A DNA stretch of 64,000 nucleotides from Diorhabda sublineata (Eukaryota > Arthropoda > Insecta > Coleoptera > Chrysomelidae). The first letter of the stretch is position 1. Each line of letters opens with the position of its first letter. The position numbers and the translations under genes are program-made. The notes under the pieces are model-generated. The model worked only from the letters and a program-made list of their open reading frames with translations. It was not told the origin of the DNA and did no database searches. Shown one piece after another: positions 1 to 12,570 of the stretch. The stretch is taken from the NCBI RefSeq assembly GCF_026230105.1, contig NC_079484.1, positions 5,223,805 through 5,287,804 of the forward strand, in the 5' to 3' direction.

Positions 1-144
1 ATCATGTTTTTAATGACATTGTAATTAGAAATTGATCTGGAATGGTTGTGAATACCACGTGTTTATATTCTTTCCTGATAGAGTTAGCGACAAAGTTATT
101 TCGGTTTAGTAGTATAAAATTAATCACTTTTCTTGATAAAGAAT

Positions 145-790
145 AGTTTTTAATCAATAATATATCTTCCATATTGCCCAATCATCTTTTACCATCTTTC
201 TTTCAGCCTCATGATTTCGGGCTCATAAAATTTCTGATCCTTATCTGCAAAAAAACTGAACTAGGTGGGATTTAAGGTTATCGTCATTTGTGAACGTTCG
301 ACCAGTCAAAGAATTTTGCAAACTTCGAAATAATTGGTGATCAAATAGTGCCAGATCAGGGCTGTATGTGGGATGTGGCATCACTTCCCAGTCAAACTCC
401 AATACTTTCCCACGAGTTTCCAAAGACGTGTGAGACATCCTTATCATGGTGGAAGAGTGAACCTTTTCGTTTTGACAATTCTGGCCATTTTTGTTTGATT
501 GCTTCATCCAGTTTCATTAATTATTGAGAGTAAACATACGATACCTCTTTAATCCCACCAAACTGACAGCATGAGCTTTTTTGTTGTTTTTCAGCCTTCA
601 ATGTGGTTTGTGCTGGTTCATCGTGTTTGCTCAATGGTTGTTCTCGTACCATGTTACTGTACAGGGTCCATTCTTCATCACCAGTGATGATTCTCTTCAA
701 GAAAGGTTCAGTTTTATTTTGTTTAAGATGCATATCGCAAATGTTGATTCTTTGTGTTAAATAAATTTCTTTCAATTCGTGAGGTACCTA
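145..790 (-). mobile_element. mariner transposase relic
   Basis: Two open stretches on the minus strand (775 to 521, then 507 to 241), separated by stops and frameshifts, read as a mariner-family DDD transposase. Going 5' to 3' in the element: a block starting near VPHEL; FLKRIITGDEEW with the first catalytic Asp; PAQTTLKAE; a frame-shifted second-Asp block FHHDKDVSH; then HPTYSPDL followed by the third Asp. A C-terminal tail (EIMRLKERW, then QYGRYIID) extends to about 150. The N-terminal DNA-binding half is not recognisable and no terminal inverted repeats were found. It is a dead fragment; the family call is firm, the exact ends are not. Confidence 0.85.
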
Positions 791-1666
791 AATTATCAAT
801 CTTCGTAACTAGCCAGACATTTTCAGTAAAATATGCGGAAAATTTTACTTTCTAAGTATGTGTTTCAAGTTTTAATGATACAACTCAAAATTTAAATCAA
901 AAATGTGTTACTAGATTAAAGTTTCACTCCCAGCACACAGATAACAAAAGAAAATGAATAAAAAAATGAATTAGGAAAAAACTTATATTGACGAATCAAG
1001 TAATAAATACTGACTTTTTATATGACGTAAAATCTATTTCTACTTCGTGTATGTCCAAGATTGCCTTTAATAAATAATTATGTTTTAGACGTGTCTTTTG
1101 TACCTTTTACTTGGATATAAAGGCTTGTAAAATGTAACAATGGGATGTTGTTTGTCATTTTAACAAAAAGAAATAGTTTTAGATCCACCCTAAGGCTTGT
1201 AAATAACATTTTCCCAATAAAACATTCGCTGTGAGATTCACGAATAATTTCTAAATCAACAATAACAGTAAGCATTTACTTCGTATGTTTTCATTTGCAA
1301 ATAGGAAGAATCAGTTATTTCCAGACAAAATATTTATACGGGGTATGATTTGTTAATACATTCGCTCAAATTATATGCAAATTGTTTTCTCCAACCACAT
1401 CAAGTATCCAACAAGATGATTATAATGATGAAATATAAGATGATTTTCAAATTAATTGAAATAAACACATGTGTGTTGCTCTAAAAAATAAAGATTCTAT
1501 TTTTATAACAAATGCACGACAAAAGTGACATTAATAAACTGTTATATCTCCTTCATTAAATTCATAAAATTTTCTATTTTTGTCAAATTGTTTCTTGTTA
1601 TAATTGATTGATTGAATGGTATTACCTATAGCTATTTTTCTGTGTTAATGATTAACTTTTCCATTT
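791..1666. other. AT-rich spacer, nothing recognised
   Basis: Only short, AT-rich chance open frames were seen, with no known domain, RNA gene or clear repeat. Confidence 0.5.
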
Positions 1667-2260
1667 TTAATTCATTTGGTAAAATCCTTCATCTTTTCCA
1701 TGCGGTAAATAACTTGGTGCAAATCTAGTTACTGAGTGATTAGTTCCATTATATTTATTCATACATTCTTGAGCTATTGTTGTCCAAGCTGTTGTTTGTC
1801 CTTCTTCATTTATTGTGCATCTAATTTTATTTACTAAAGTTCGATTGAATCTTTCATTTAAGCCATTTGAAAATAGTGCATTTACTGCTGTAATTATCAT
1901 AAGTGTTTCTTGATCTTTCAAAAATTCTTTAAATTCCTTTGAATTCATTCCTGGGTATTGATCAGTTAAAATCATACCAACATTTTCTGTTTGTGATACT
2001 TTCTCCATAAGTTTTATGAAATCACTAGCTGTTTGTGTCTTTGAAGTTAAAATGTAAGCATATCTTATAAAATGATAAATTTAAATATTTTTTTGTTGAC
2101 CTTGATCCTCCAAATCCTACAAATTGTGTCTATTGACATTATTTCAAATGGTTCCATGGCCGAACCTAAATGTGACATCAATGTTCTTGATTTTAAATTC
2201 ATATCAGCATAAACTTTGAAGAAACCAGAGTCAAGTAGAAACATCAGAAAATATAACAAA
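1667..2260 (-). mobile_element. Retroelement integrase (rve) relic
   Basis: The minus strand encodes a broken integrase core. The N-terminal piece (about 2260 to 2090) has EPFEIMSIDTI with the probable first catalytic Asp. After a frameshift, the open frame 2008-1667 has ILTDQYPG (second Asp) and NGLNERFNRTLVNKIR (catalytic Glu). There are 35 residues between the second Asp and the Glu, the D-D-35-E spacing of retroviral/LTR-retrotransposon integrases. The tail AWTTIAQECMNKYN also fits such integrases. No reverse transcriptase, LTR or zinc-binding HHCC domain was found next to it, so the class (Ty3/gypsy-like or a self-replicating element using rve) is left open. The stops and frameshifts make it non-functional. 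Confidence 0.75.
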
Positions 2261-2489
2261 CATTTTAAACCAGAGATCAAAAGATATGTCAATGGTAACT
2301 GAAGAAGAGGTCCTAAAGTCTAATTGGTAATTAATATCATCAAATCACAAGGACAAGATATTCATATTAATTATTTACCAAAATCATTACTGCTAACTAA
2401 CAAACTTATATCATCCTAGAGAACAAACAGTCTTCCGAGCTGAATATGAAACAATCCATAGAAAAATGCGTATAATACAACAAGCGTCG

Positions 2490-3110
2490 ACTATGAAAAG
2501 GCAATTGACAGTGAAGGCATCAACTTGAATGAAAAAAAGCTAAACCGTCTGCGTTCTGCCGACTATATTGTGCTGATTTCAGACCAAATTGACGAGGCAA
2601 ATCAAATGATCTCAGAACTATCCACAGCTTTCCAAAAAGTAGGCTTGAATATAAACATTGCCAAGACCTAATTTATGACGAATTTAATCCCTAATCATGA
2701 GACACGTATTCAAGTCAGATATACCGATATGTCTGAAACTAAAGGCGTTTGACCTCTCTTATGGCCCGGCAACTAACATTGAGAGAAAAACTGTAAATAA
2801 AATAAGAATAACTCAACGAGCAATGGAGAGGTGTGCGCTAGGAGTGACATTACGAGATAAAATCCAAGGAAGAATTGCGCTGAGGAACAAAATTTGCGAA
2901 TGAAACTGTATGAGTTTCACTTTTGAAACAGAACATATTGTGATTTAATAGATGGACGAAGAGAATACTAGAATGGCTTTTCAGGGATGGAGCATACGGA
3001 AACAGGGGACGACCACCTACGGGTTGGAAGGACGATATCTTCCAACAGGACCCAAGACCGAGCAAAATGGTCCAGGTTAAGGTTTATGTCTAACAGTAAA
3101 AGAAACAGGT
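2490..3110 (+). mobile_element. Non-LTR reverse transcriptase 3' relic
   Basis: Plus-strand pieces in more than one frame match the C-terminal half of an insect non-LTR retrotransposon reverse transcriptase. About 2555-2670 reads RLRSADYIVLISDQ, a decayed form of the catalytic FADD box, followed by AFQKVGLNININIAKT. From 2697 come the thumb-like CLKLKAFDLSYG and KIRITQRAMER. About 2960-3045 has RILEWLFRDGA then GRPPTGWKDDI, the usual end of these ORFs. Stops at the frame joins show it is dead. The 5' part (endonuclease, fingers) is missing, as expected from 5' truncation. Confidence 0.8.
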
Positions 3111-4688
3111 TGCTATATGATGAGAATGATCATTGGAACTAATATTTTGATAGTCGTCCGTTTTGAACCAATTTATCCGATTTAATTTTCATACTTGCCA
3201 TCCTTTGATTAAAATTTTATCAAAATATCTTAATACTTTTTGTCTTATCTCATATTAGCGCTCAACAAGATTAGATCTAGTTATGTTTCAACTAAACGAG
3301 CAACATACTAAAAATTTTATGTTATTGAGTTACCATTCTCATGCGATGAAATTTGAACTGTGCTCAATGTCACCTACCCCATACGATGCGGCAGTTGTAA
3401 AATTATCGTGGTTTATTCACGCCACCTTTCCATAAAATTCGTAACACGCAGCTTCTTTTACGTTTCGTGTCTACAGCTCTCAGTCGATGACTGTCTAAAA
3501 AGTCTTTCGTTTCCAATATTCTAGAAATTAAATTCTCAAGCACTACCACACAGACAATATACTATGTATTCGTTCGAATCCTTCAGAATCTTACTGGAAT
3601 ATATCAGAAGAAGTAAATTTCTACAAATACTTATGAGTAATTGTTTCCAGCTAAACAGTTGGCGTAGATGTTTGATACCTTGAAGTATTTATTGTGATAT
3701 TTATTGTTTCATAAAAGAATGTTTTAGTCTCGAATTTAACCAAATTCAAACATCAATACTCCATTAATTTCACTAGAATACTCTGTATATTTTCAATGCA
3801 TTGAATAGCTTTCTTAGTTTTCTATCATATCTAGTTCTAATCGCTGAGAAGTTATCAATTTATGGCATATAATGTATTTTTCTCATTAGTAATGTTACAT
3901 TGTATAATATATTTGATAAATGTTACAAACTTAACAGTTGTTTATGCCTTAGCTTGTCGTTTTAGTTACGATATTGTTAAATTTAGCGAAATGATGTCAG
4001 TTCTATTTATTTTTATATTTTAATAGTGAAATTTTAGAAGTCAAAGCAATATTCTCCTTAAGACAGAAACAGAAGACTTCCTCAAATTTGAGTTATTCAT
4101 AGACGAATCTATTTTCCACAATAATGTTCTAATGAATAGTTAGAATCGATGGAGGATGAATGTATTGTACATAATCATGAAATAGGTTAATTGTTGAAGC
4201 AAGATTTGGCTGCAGATGGACGATGGACAAAATAGTTGTGAGAAATTATTACCTAATTAGTGAATTTCCCCATAGATAGAAAAGTTTCATGTAATTATTC
4301 TTCGCCAGATCTGATTTTCATGAATTTCTTTGTAATTGTTGTTCATATAGCTACGAGGAGAGAATTTAAAGAAATATCTAAAAGGTGTATATCCAAATAG
4401 ATGTATAGAAAGAGGAAATCCGTGCCGTTGACCACCCAAGCCACCCAGATCCCTCTTTGATGGATTTCTTTCCATGAAGACATGTAAAATATATTATATA
4501 TAGAAGTTTATTTGACTTTATTTTCTAGGTAAAATTGAAGCATATTATCAATTATAGAGTGTTCCATTCAAAAAATCGATGTTTAAATTTTTAACTACCT
4601 TCGGGACATCCTGTAGTTGATGTTCATAAGATTAGGATATGAAAATTTTGGAAAATGTTTCCCAATAAACACCGTATAAATACAAGTA
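3111..4688. other. AT-rich spacer, nothing recognised
   Basis: No coding region could be supported. A 62-codon minus-strand frame near 4290-4475 has no recognisable domain. A short sequence near 4603-4616 (gggacatcctgta) resembles the ends of palindromic repeats seen elsewhere in the window. Confidence 0.4.
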
Positions 4689-5528
4689 TAACATATCACT
4701 CCATAATCCGTGTGAGTAACTAAGAAAAACACATTTTTTTGTCAAACATCGATTTTATTCATCAAGATAATCTCCTTCAAGAGCAATACTTCGAAATAGG
4801 TTGCAGTTTCAGCAATTGCTTCTTCATTTCAGCTTAATTTCTTACAGGCGATTATTTATTTTGAGATAAACGGATAGCCTAGTCACTGGGTACCAGATCT
4901 GGAGTATACTGTGGATGAGGAAGCGATTTAATGCGTTGAATTTAACCATCGTCGCAATCGACTTGTGAATCGGTGCATTGTATTGCATTGGTAAAACTTT
5001 GACATATGAGGCCTTTTTTTCTTGATTTTCGCATTCAAACGATCCAACAATTCTATGTAGTATCCGTTTTTGATTGTCTCTCGTGTTTCAACACAGTCCA
5101 CTCAGATGATGACCGTTTTTATTCCGGAGTGTAGTGACGGATCCATGTTTCATCCATCGTCACATAACGATGCAAAAAATCTAATTTATTACATGTAAAT
5201 ATGACCAAATACTGCTCTAAAACATCAAGACGTTGTTGTTTTTGATCGATTGTGAGTAAACGCAGCACCCACTTTGGCAAGAGCTTTTTCATTATCAAAT
5301 GTTCATTCATAATTGTAAACACACTGCCTTGATGATAAATTAACATACGAAATTATTTTGAAAATAACAAAAGTTACTTCACTTTATTAGCTGTCACTTC
5401 TCTCTGACAAATCTAAATGTCACAAAATTTTACACTTTTGAAAGTTGGTACTTCATAAACGTCATATGGATTTGACAATGGCTGCGCCATCTATGCGTTA
5501 GTCACACGAGTTATTGAGTGATGTCATA
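4689..5528 (-). mobile_element. mariner element with both TIRs, internally decayed
   Basis: Imperfect terminal inverted repeats of about 30 bp lie at 4689-4720 and 5497-5528. Reading inward both share a core like TCACTC-ATAA-CGTGTGA-TAAC, and both outer ends sit at a TA dinucleotide, the usual mariner target. Inside, the minus strand reads as transposase. Frame 5346-5119 holds LPKWVLRLLTIDQKQQR and YVTMDETWIRHYTPE (first Asp). About 5000-4930 reads NAPIHKSIATMVKFNAL; about 4915-4880 reads TPDLVPSD (third Asp); the tail LEGDYLDE is near 4780-4755. At about 840 bp it is shorter than a full-length mariner of about 1.3 kb, so it has lost internal sequence as well as its frame. Confidence 0.85.
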
Positions 5529-6639
5529 CCTTCTACATAGATTTAGTCTTGTAAGTGAAAATTTTCGGAATCAAATTATAGACAATCACGTATTTTTTAC
5601 CAAAATCCGACAAATAAAATCACACCTGATTTTTCTTTTTGAATTAGTATCACCCCAATAACAACATAATAATAATTTTCTGTGAAATGTTTTCTCTCTT
5701 CAGTTTTTTAGTATCTCTTCTCTATTTTCATTATCTATGAAAATTTTAAATAAAATTCACATGATCTTTGTGTTAAAATGAAAAGAGTGCTACTATATTT
5801 ACAGCAAATAGAATGACTTACAACGTCTAACGAGGCGATATTAATACAAGGAAATAATATGTTATTTTGAAAACGAAAACACTAAACTAAGCTCAACGAA
5901 CGAACGTTATGAAATGCCTAGAAGCAATTTTGATATATAAGAAATTGCCTAGAAAGTCAATTTTATGAGAACAACTAAAACAGACGGAAAGAATCCACGC
6001 AAATTCACTTAATAAAATATATACGCAAAGTTAAATAAAATGGCATAAAAGTCTACAAATTAACAGAAAGAATCAAGGCCGGTGCAAAGTATAAATAATA
6101 GGGGAAATTGCTCGGTCTCAAGCTTTAAAATTAACAGAAAGAATCAAGGCCGGTGCAAAGGATACAACTGCAGTACTTTTTTTAGATGAATTAGATTTCA
6201 GCAATTACTATTCAAGTCATGTATCAATTACATTCAAATATTATATTTTTTTGATTAAAATTAACGAGATTCAAATATTAGTCATCATAGTGATTTCGCT
6301 GATCTCTCCAAGCTAAATTTGAGACATTCGTCTAATATGCGCCGGAAAACCTTCGAGTACGTTGGAGAAACAAAAGTAAATTCAAAAATGCGGCAGCAGC
6401 TAAATACTTTTATGGCTCTCTCGACCGGTTGATGGGGAGGAACTTTGATTGGCCAATCCTTATTGTTAATTTGCGATTAATCAATGCGTTATAAACATGT
6501 GATTCTTTGGTGATTTTGGGAATTTTTTAGCACTTCTAGAAAAGCATGACGAACGTGATAGGTCGTCAGTTAGTTATGGAGGTCTGAGGAGTATTTCTAC
6601 ATGCTAAAGAAGTTTCTATTCGTGTTATAGTTTACTTCA
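5529..6639. other. Spacer with a short direct repeat, no gene
   Basis: No gene was recognised. The stretch holds the direct repeat listed at 6057-6160 and a 12-bp perfect palindrome, gattggccaatc, at 6447-6458 that looks like two inverted CCAAT boxes; no downstream gene was found for it. Confidence 0.4.
6057..6160 (+). repeat. Direct repeat, two 33-bp copies 71 bp apart
   Basis: Copies at 6057-6089 and 6128-6160 are identical (aaattaacagaaagaatc then aaggccggtgcaaag). A weaker relative (gacggaaagaatcc) lies just upstream near 5985. This may be the remnant of a 71-bp tandem unit. Confidence 0.75.
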
Positions 6640-6965
6640 CTGCTGTTTCCAGGTATTCTTTCGTTTTAATCTTCCTTGGTATAGTTCTTCAATTTCATCA
6701 GCTTGATGCTGGAGTGAGTCAGCTCGTCGAATCTTCTTTATCATATCTTCAATCTTCTAGTCCAGCTCTCCTTAGATCTCCTGGGTCCTTATTGAACAAG
6801 GGGCGTTCATATGCTTGCATCAGGCTGATGTACTTGACTTACAGCTTTTGACGCTGGTTATTGGCAATGTACTCCCACGCCGTGGAGGCGAAGATCATGT
6901 TTAGAGTATAAGAGATCGTATTGAGTTCATGGAGCTCACTGCTAAGCTCCAGCATCAATAAAAAA
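6640..6965 (-). other. Coding-like stretch, unrecognised and broken
   Basis: The minus strand is richer in GC than its surroundings and reads for about 40 codons (about 6958-6845) as ELSSELHELN, then IFASTAWEYIANNQ, before a stop. Further pieces (SLMQAYERPLFNKDPGDLRR, then a Lys/Arg-rich end) follow to about 6660. Composition suggests a former exon or transposon ORF. I could not assign a family. Stops break the frame, so a pseudogene or an untyped element is most likely. Confidence 0.25.
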
Positions 6966-8750
6966 CAAATAAAAGAATAGAATAAGTTCTAAGCTAATAA
7001 ATTTTTCAGTTTAAATATCATCTGATGATTTTATATATTCTGAAGAATAATCAAAATTGGGTAAAGTATTCCAAAGGAATGATAAACGTTGAAATATAGT
7101 TTTTTTTTGTTGAATGGTTAGAAATTTAGAGAATAACGTTATATACGATAACTACACTCATCACTATCATTCAAGTGATGAGAATTTACGCGCAAAAATT
7201 AAACCTGTAGGCAAAATACTCGAAAAATTGTTTGCATCTACTTCAAATGCATTCATGGAAACAATTTAATTGTCAGTGACTACCTAGGAATATGACACGG
7301 GAGCGAATTTTTTCAAATTTTTTAATTAAACATTCAGTTGTATTGCTATATTTTACTTTAATTGAAATTCTTCTTTCTTTCTGCATTTTTATGTGTGGAT
7401 TGTTGTGCAAATCCAGGAAACAACTATCATATCCATTTTCCAATGATTTTTATGTCGGAGTATGCTTGTTGTCATCGTCATTTTGAAGTGAGATTTGTTC
7501 ATGAAGCTTTCTGTGCGATGTTAGCACAATTATCCATAAATGTTTTGAAAATGAACTTCTTCGTTAATAATAGTCAATAAAGACTTTTCGGAGACTGTGA
7601 TGTAGCATTATGTGAATCACCTCTGCCCCTAGCTCAAACAACTCACATGGAAAATCGTTCTTTTGATCGTACATGAACAGATTATTTTTTCTTGTGTTAC
7701 TTTGCATATACTCAAACGTAGTTTTTTATTGTTCTTCATAAAAAGAGCTTCTGTAATTCTGAGTAACATCTTTTTGTGTTACTATTCACTCTCATCTCTC
7801 AGCTTGAGTAATTTTTTTATTTCAGTACGTAAAATGGTTTTCAGTCCCTAGACATATTTGAATCAACAACATTTTTGTACGTAGTTTTGCATAAGATGTG
7901 TCTAAACTCAGATATTTTCACTTGATGAACCATTGAAAAGTTATAAATATGGATTAAGTTTGCAACTCTCTACTCGCTAGAGTATTTGAGCAAGCATTAT
8001 AATTTCAAACATGTGTAGCAGAAAAGGTGTACAGCTTGAAATTGAGAAACATATTTCCCAAGAGAGATACTGACCCTTTTGGCTAATGCTTCGTATATTG
8101 TAGTTTAAAATTCGATACGGAGTTTCCAATCCACTCGATTTGTTTTATCAATTATATTCAAGCTGGATTTAAAGATTGATTTCCATATAACATAAAATAA
8201 GTATGAAAAAACTTATCTTTTTCCCATTAACTCCCAGCAAGTAATGAATTGCACGATAGACATTCACTGTAATGTGGTTATTGAGTTGTAATGTGGTTAT
8301 TGATCATTTATTCGACTGTCACTGCTGTCTAAAGTTCCAAAAGGGTTTTAATAAAAAATTGAATCAAATTTAATATCTCATCTTAATATTTACATACAGA
8401 TCGGTTTGCGATACCACCCTCAACAATTAAGAAGTGAAAACACACTGAATACACATGAGGACGGATGTTCTGAAAAAAATCATGGCTCATACTTTGGTTC
8501 TGAGACTTCAGTCAAACAGTCTTTTATTCGTCAAAATGAACTCAAGGATTTGATGCGACACTGAAAATCTGTTGGCGGGTTGATAGAGTGTAAAATAATT
8601 TAGAAATTTGTTCAATAGAATGGAAAGTTTGGTTTATTTTTATTCTAATAATAGTGGGACTAGATTTCGAGTATGACCTATCATATTGAATCGCATCTCT
8701 GATATGCCCTTCCCTTTTGGAATACGTATGGTGCGACTTAATTTGCATGA
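6966..8750. other. AT-rich spacer, nothing recognised
   Basis: Short hydrophobic frames near 7292-7580 and 7663-7851 have AT-rich, chance-like composition. A 16-bp direct repeat (gtaatgtggttattga) occurs at about 8269 and 8288. No gene is supported. Confidence 0.4.
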
Positions 8751-8754
8751 ATCT

Positions 8755-9000
8755 TCAAACTACAAAAGAGAGTTGTTAGATATTTCCTTGGACTAAACAG
8801 CAGGGCTCACTGTAGGGATTTTAAAAGATCAAAAATTCCGACTCTGCCTTGCTTATTCATGTTTGAATCCGTTTGCCTAATTCGTAAGCAGATTCAGAAA
8901 GGTGATTAGGACTCTAGAAACTCGATATCAAAGTAATTGAAAAACAGAGAGATTTCATGATACATGAAAGGAGGAATCTCTTCATTACTAATATTCAATA
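8755..9000 (+). mobile_element. Non-LTR retrotransposon 3' end relic (CR1/Jockey-like tail)
   Basis: The plus strand from about 8760 reads LQKRVVRYFLGLNSRAHC, then IPTLPCLFMFESVCLIRKQIQK. This is the typical C-terminal tail after the reverse transcriptase in CR1/Jockey-type ORF2 proteins. The catalytic part is absent and frameshifts follow. The family call rests on this tail only. Confidence 0.6.
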
Positions 9001-9059
9001 GTTTTATCTTTCATTGTCACTTTACTATTAGATCGCAAAATGAATTAGAAAAAATAGCG

Positions 9060-9260
9060 GATGAGTGGTAGAAGACAAAAATCATCTTAAGAGCTATGAA
9101 AAGATCATGCTGAAGGAAAATGAAGAATATATAAATGAACTGGAAGAAAATGAGGAGAAATTCACGGAAAATGATGCAATAGAAATCATTAAAAAATGTG
9201 AGGACAAAAACTAGCCTCGAAAAGATGTAATGAATATGATACTGATAAATTATAAGAGAT
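9060..9260 (+). mobile_element. Possible non-LTR RT fingers-region fragment
   Basis: The plus strand reads ENEEYINELEENEEKFTEND, then AIEIIKKCEDKN, with downstream codons resembling the K-PGKDG-N-E-L-K segment that precedes reverse transcriptase domains in non-LTR elements. It is short and interrupted, and could also be low-complexity Glu/Lys coding by chance. Confidence 0.3.
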
Positions 9261-11860
9261 GAAGCGGCATGTATGACTAAACATATTAATTAGGAGGAGG
9301 ATTAACATAAGTGCTGAAAGTTTGAAGATATTTCACAAGGAAAGGGAAAACTGGATAATTCACAATTAATAATGAAAGAAATGGGCTTAAAAATAAAACA
9401 AAAATTTCCAGATACGACAATTATTTGATAAGAGGAGAGTTTGGGAAAACGAAGAAAAGTTCCTCGTCTCAAATAATCCCTATTATTTATCTATTTCTGA
9501 ATATAATGTCATGTTCGTTTGACTTTTACTAGACTACAGAAAACATATTCAACCGACGTTCAACGTATCTGATTTGTACTCACTGTAAAGCCTCTCGGCT
9601 ATTTTGAATTGCCATCGCTGTAATAAATTGCATCAGTGTACGAATATTCAGTTTAGAATTAAACGACTCATTCCGCTACAAGCCAACCCGATCCAATCGA
9701 CAGCCCTCCAATTTATCAGTAATTAACTTGACATTATTTCGGTTCTATCTTCTCTCACTTCAGTCCTACGTTCCTTCTTTAATCTTACCACACACTTTCC
9801 GGTGCTTCACCGCCAATTTTCCAGCGGATACCCGCGGCGATCGCGTGATCCATGAAATATGAACCTTTAGCACGTCTGCGAACACGATTGATTCATATAG
9901 TTGCCGGAGAGTATATAGCGGAACAGATATTATCTGCATCTTGAATTTAGAAACGTTTGTTATCACTGTCACAGGAACTTTAACCACATAGGGTCAATTT
10001 TTACTCAAAGACCGGTCGATAGATTCGTTATTATAGGAATTATTTTTGAAACTACATTTTCAATTCAAAGGAGTAGCTTCTTCTAAATTTGTCCAATTTG
10101 AGGGAAACTGAATGTACAAATGAATAGATGGTGAATATTTTTGACGTCTATGAGTCACTGGAAGCTCTGAAGTTGGAGAAAAACTTTGATTATGATAAAA
10201 ATGAGAATTGCTTACCTTCCATCTCTGAAGACTATCCCTTGATGAGAAGTTTTGAAACAAGTTTCGGAAGAAATACGAAACGCACTTTCTTCTTTTATAT
10301 GTTAAAGGTGTTACGGTGTTAAGCTAACAACATTTCATCACTAATTCACCAAAAAAATAAGGAAAACTTCGTGAAAATAGGATGATAGGCTAACTACATT
10401 TCAAATGGTGCATTTTTGAGTTTTCTCTTTTCGATAATAATTGAATTTGATTTATTGCTCAACTGCTATAATAATCAAACATTGATGCATGTAATTGAAA
10501 ATAGAAACTGAGAAAATATTCTGCTAAAGAAACTATTTAGATCATATTACATTAACATTAAATTCCTGAAGCGTCAACTGAGTGAACCTATTCTTTCACA
10601 AATGGAAAAACTTAAAAAATAATCTACAAAATTGGGGCAACTTCAGTGCGAGAGTTCCGTCCATTTTATGCTTACAAATTCTACAACCACAGTAATTCTG
10701 CTTATCCATAAAACATTGTTGACGACATTTTACTGTCAAGGGTATATACGGCTCTTTTAAGAATTTATCGTCTCTTCGAGATACTCTCCGACTGCACTTT
10801 GTTTGCATTAAAGTTAAAAAATTTACTTCAGGTTTATCAATATACATATAACTTTTTAGAAAACATTTTTTCAACTTTATTTTCGCTCGTTACTTTGTGA
10901 TTTTTACAAGTATACACCTGAACTGAAATTGAAATTACTGAAAGCAGGGAAAGATTAATTGATAAAATGGTGGACAAAAATATCTGTAGGTATGAAAAAA
11001 TTGTGCGTCAAGTGCTTTGAATATAATTTGCTACTTGATCTAAGAACGATATTTCAACTTCATTTATAAGAAATTCCCACTAATAAAATGTCTGTTTCAG
11101 AGTATAATTTATACATTTAAACACATAAACAAACAAATAATTAGTGTTAATTGAAACATCATAAGTTCTATATGTGTACGTATATGGAAAATGATTCATT
11201 GTGTAACAATTTTTTTCTTTAATTATGGAAATGGAAAACGGGATTTGCTTTGTCATACTACTATCATAAAAGCTTAATCTTGTTTTGTCGCTATCATTTA
11301 ATGAAATTAATTTTGAGCTTAATGAAAAAAGATGTTGTTTTTTTATCAAGTAAAGAGAAACTAATATAGACAATCGTAAATTTTTTCAAATAACGATTTC
11401 AACAAATGTATATAGATTTTATGATCTGGAACCACTTCTTATTACAATAATTATTAGTTTTGGAAGATATTTCAACCCAATAGAAGCAGTGATTCTAGTC
11501 CAGGAGGCAGTAGCTTTTTCTTGGAAAAAAGTTTTTTGGGGTTATTTTATCCCTTGTCACATTGTTCTCATACAAAATTGATGTCCATTAGCAACAGAAA
11601 AGAAACGTCAGTCGTTTATTATTCGTCAAATTATTTTATTCCTGTTGAAATTTTCACACGACGACGATTTATCGCATAATTTTGTCAAAATGTTTAGTCT
11701 ATATGAACATGAAACTGCTGGTTCCAATACTAAAAAGGGGAGACCTCAAGATCTGCGACCACTAAAACTCCCCAAACACAACTTTTGAAATTCTGACCAC
11801 TCCTATAAGAGATTGGTGGCATACATTGAACAGGAACTGGAGATTATCAGCAAATCTACA
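9261..11860. other. Spacer with a GC-richer patch, no assigned gene
   Basis: A GC-richer patch at about 9770-9990 has an open minus frame of 73 codons with no family match. The rest is AT-rich. The Cys-rich frame at 10596-10874 is listed separately. At 11690-11860 there are fragments that may be the 5' continuation of the next reverse-transcriptase relic. Confidence 0.35.
10596..10874 (-). other. Unrecognised Cys-rich 92-codon frame
   Basis: The minus strand has a 92-codon open frame with clustered cysteines in its second half (KCRQQCFMDKQNYCGCRIC then a Cys after about 20 residues). Composition is less AT-driven than neighbouring frames. There is no signal peptide, no known domain, and no nearby splice signals I would trust. 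It could be an exon, a transposon piece or chance. Confidence 0.2.
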
Positions 11861-11869
11861 GTACATATG

Positions 11870-12570
11870 ATGTCACAAACAGTAAAAACCCACAATGTGG
11901 TTTTTGTAAATACTAGAAAGACTTTTGATAGCGTCAATTGGAAACGTTTAGAACAGCTGTAAGGCTCAAATTTTAACTAAGCAAAAACTAAACAAAGGTT
12001 ATTCCAATAGAAAGATGTGTTATGCAAGGCGTCGCTCTATTAAGACTTTGTTCAAAATTACACTAAACAAAGTAATACACAAGATAGAGGTGGGAAGAAA
12101 GTTATACCAAAACAGTGTGCACATAATTGGATATACTGATGACCTGGCACCTCTGGAACAAAACAAGTCTAAAATAACTGATAATGTTGTGGATGGAAAA
12201 GGCTGGAGATGGAGATAAATGTTCAAAAAACAATGTACTTGTTGGTTACCAAGATAAGGACGAATAATGAGAGGAATAATGGGAGTAGACTAATTTCAAA
12301 ATGTGATAGATTTGGTTGTAATAATACGCAAGGCAAATAACATAGAAGTAGCAGAGAGAATCAAAACGGTAAATGTAGTGACCTGGAGGTATTCAAGTTT
12401 CTGGAGATTAAAGAGATGAGAATGAATACAAAGCTGAGAATATACAGAGCAGGAATTGATCAGTCATTACATATGGAGTCGGAACTATGTGCCTGTCAGA
12501 AAAAGACGAAGAGGATGTTATAATATCAAAGAAAAAGATCTTAAGGAAAATATTGTTATACAGAGGCTAT
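11870..12570 (+). mobile_element. Non-LTR reverse transcriptase relic
   Basis: Plus-strand fragments follow the order of a non-LTR reverse transcriptase. About 11895-11960 reads VVFVNTRKTFDSVNWKRLEQL (motif A with the first catalytic Asp). Frame 12015-12218 holds VIHKIEVGRKLYQNSVHIIGYTDDLAPL, a slightly altered YADD box (motif C). About 12225-12245 reads NVQKTMYLL. About 12390-12540 reads FKFLEIKE, TKLRIYRAGIDQ and a decayed YGSE segment. Stops and frame changes between motifs mark it as dead. The 5' endonuclease half is absent. Confidence 0.85.

Noticed and set aside
6447..6458. Palindromic CCAAT pair as a promoter
   Set aside because: No gene or transcription start could be found downstream, so it is likely coincidental.
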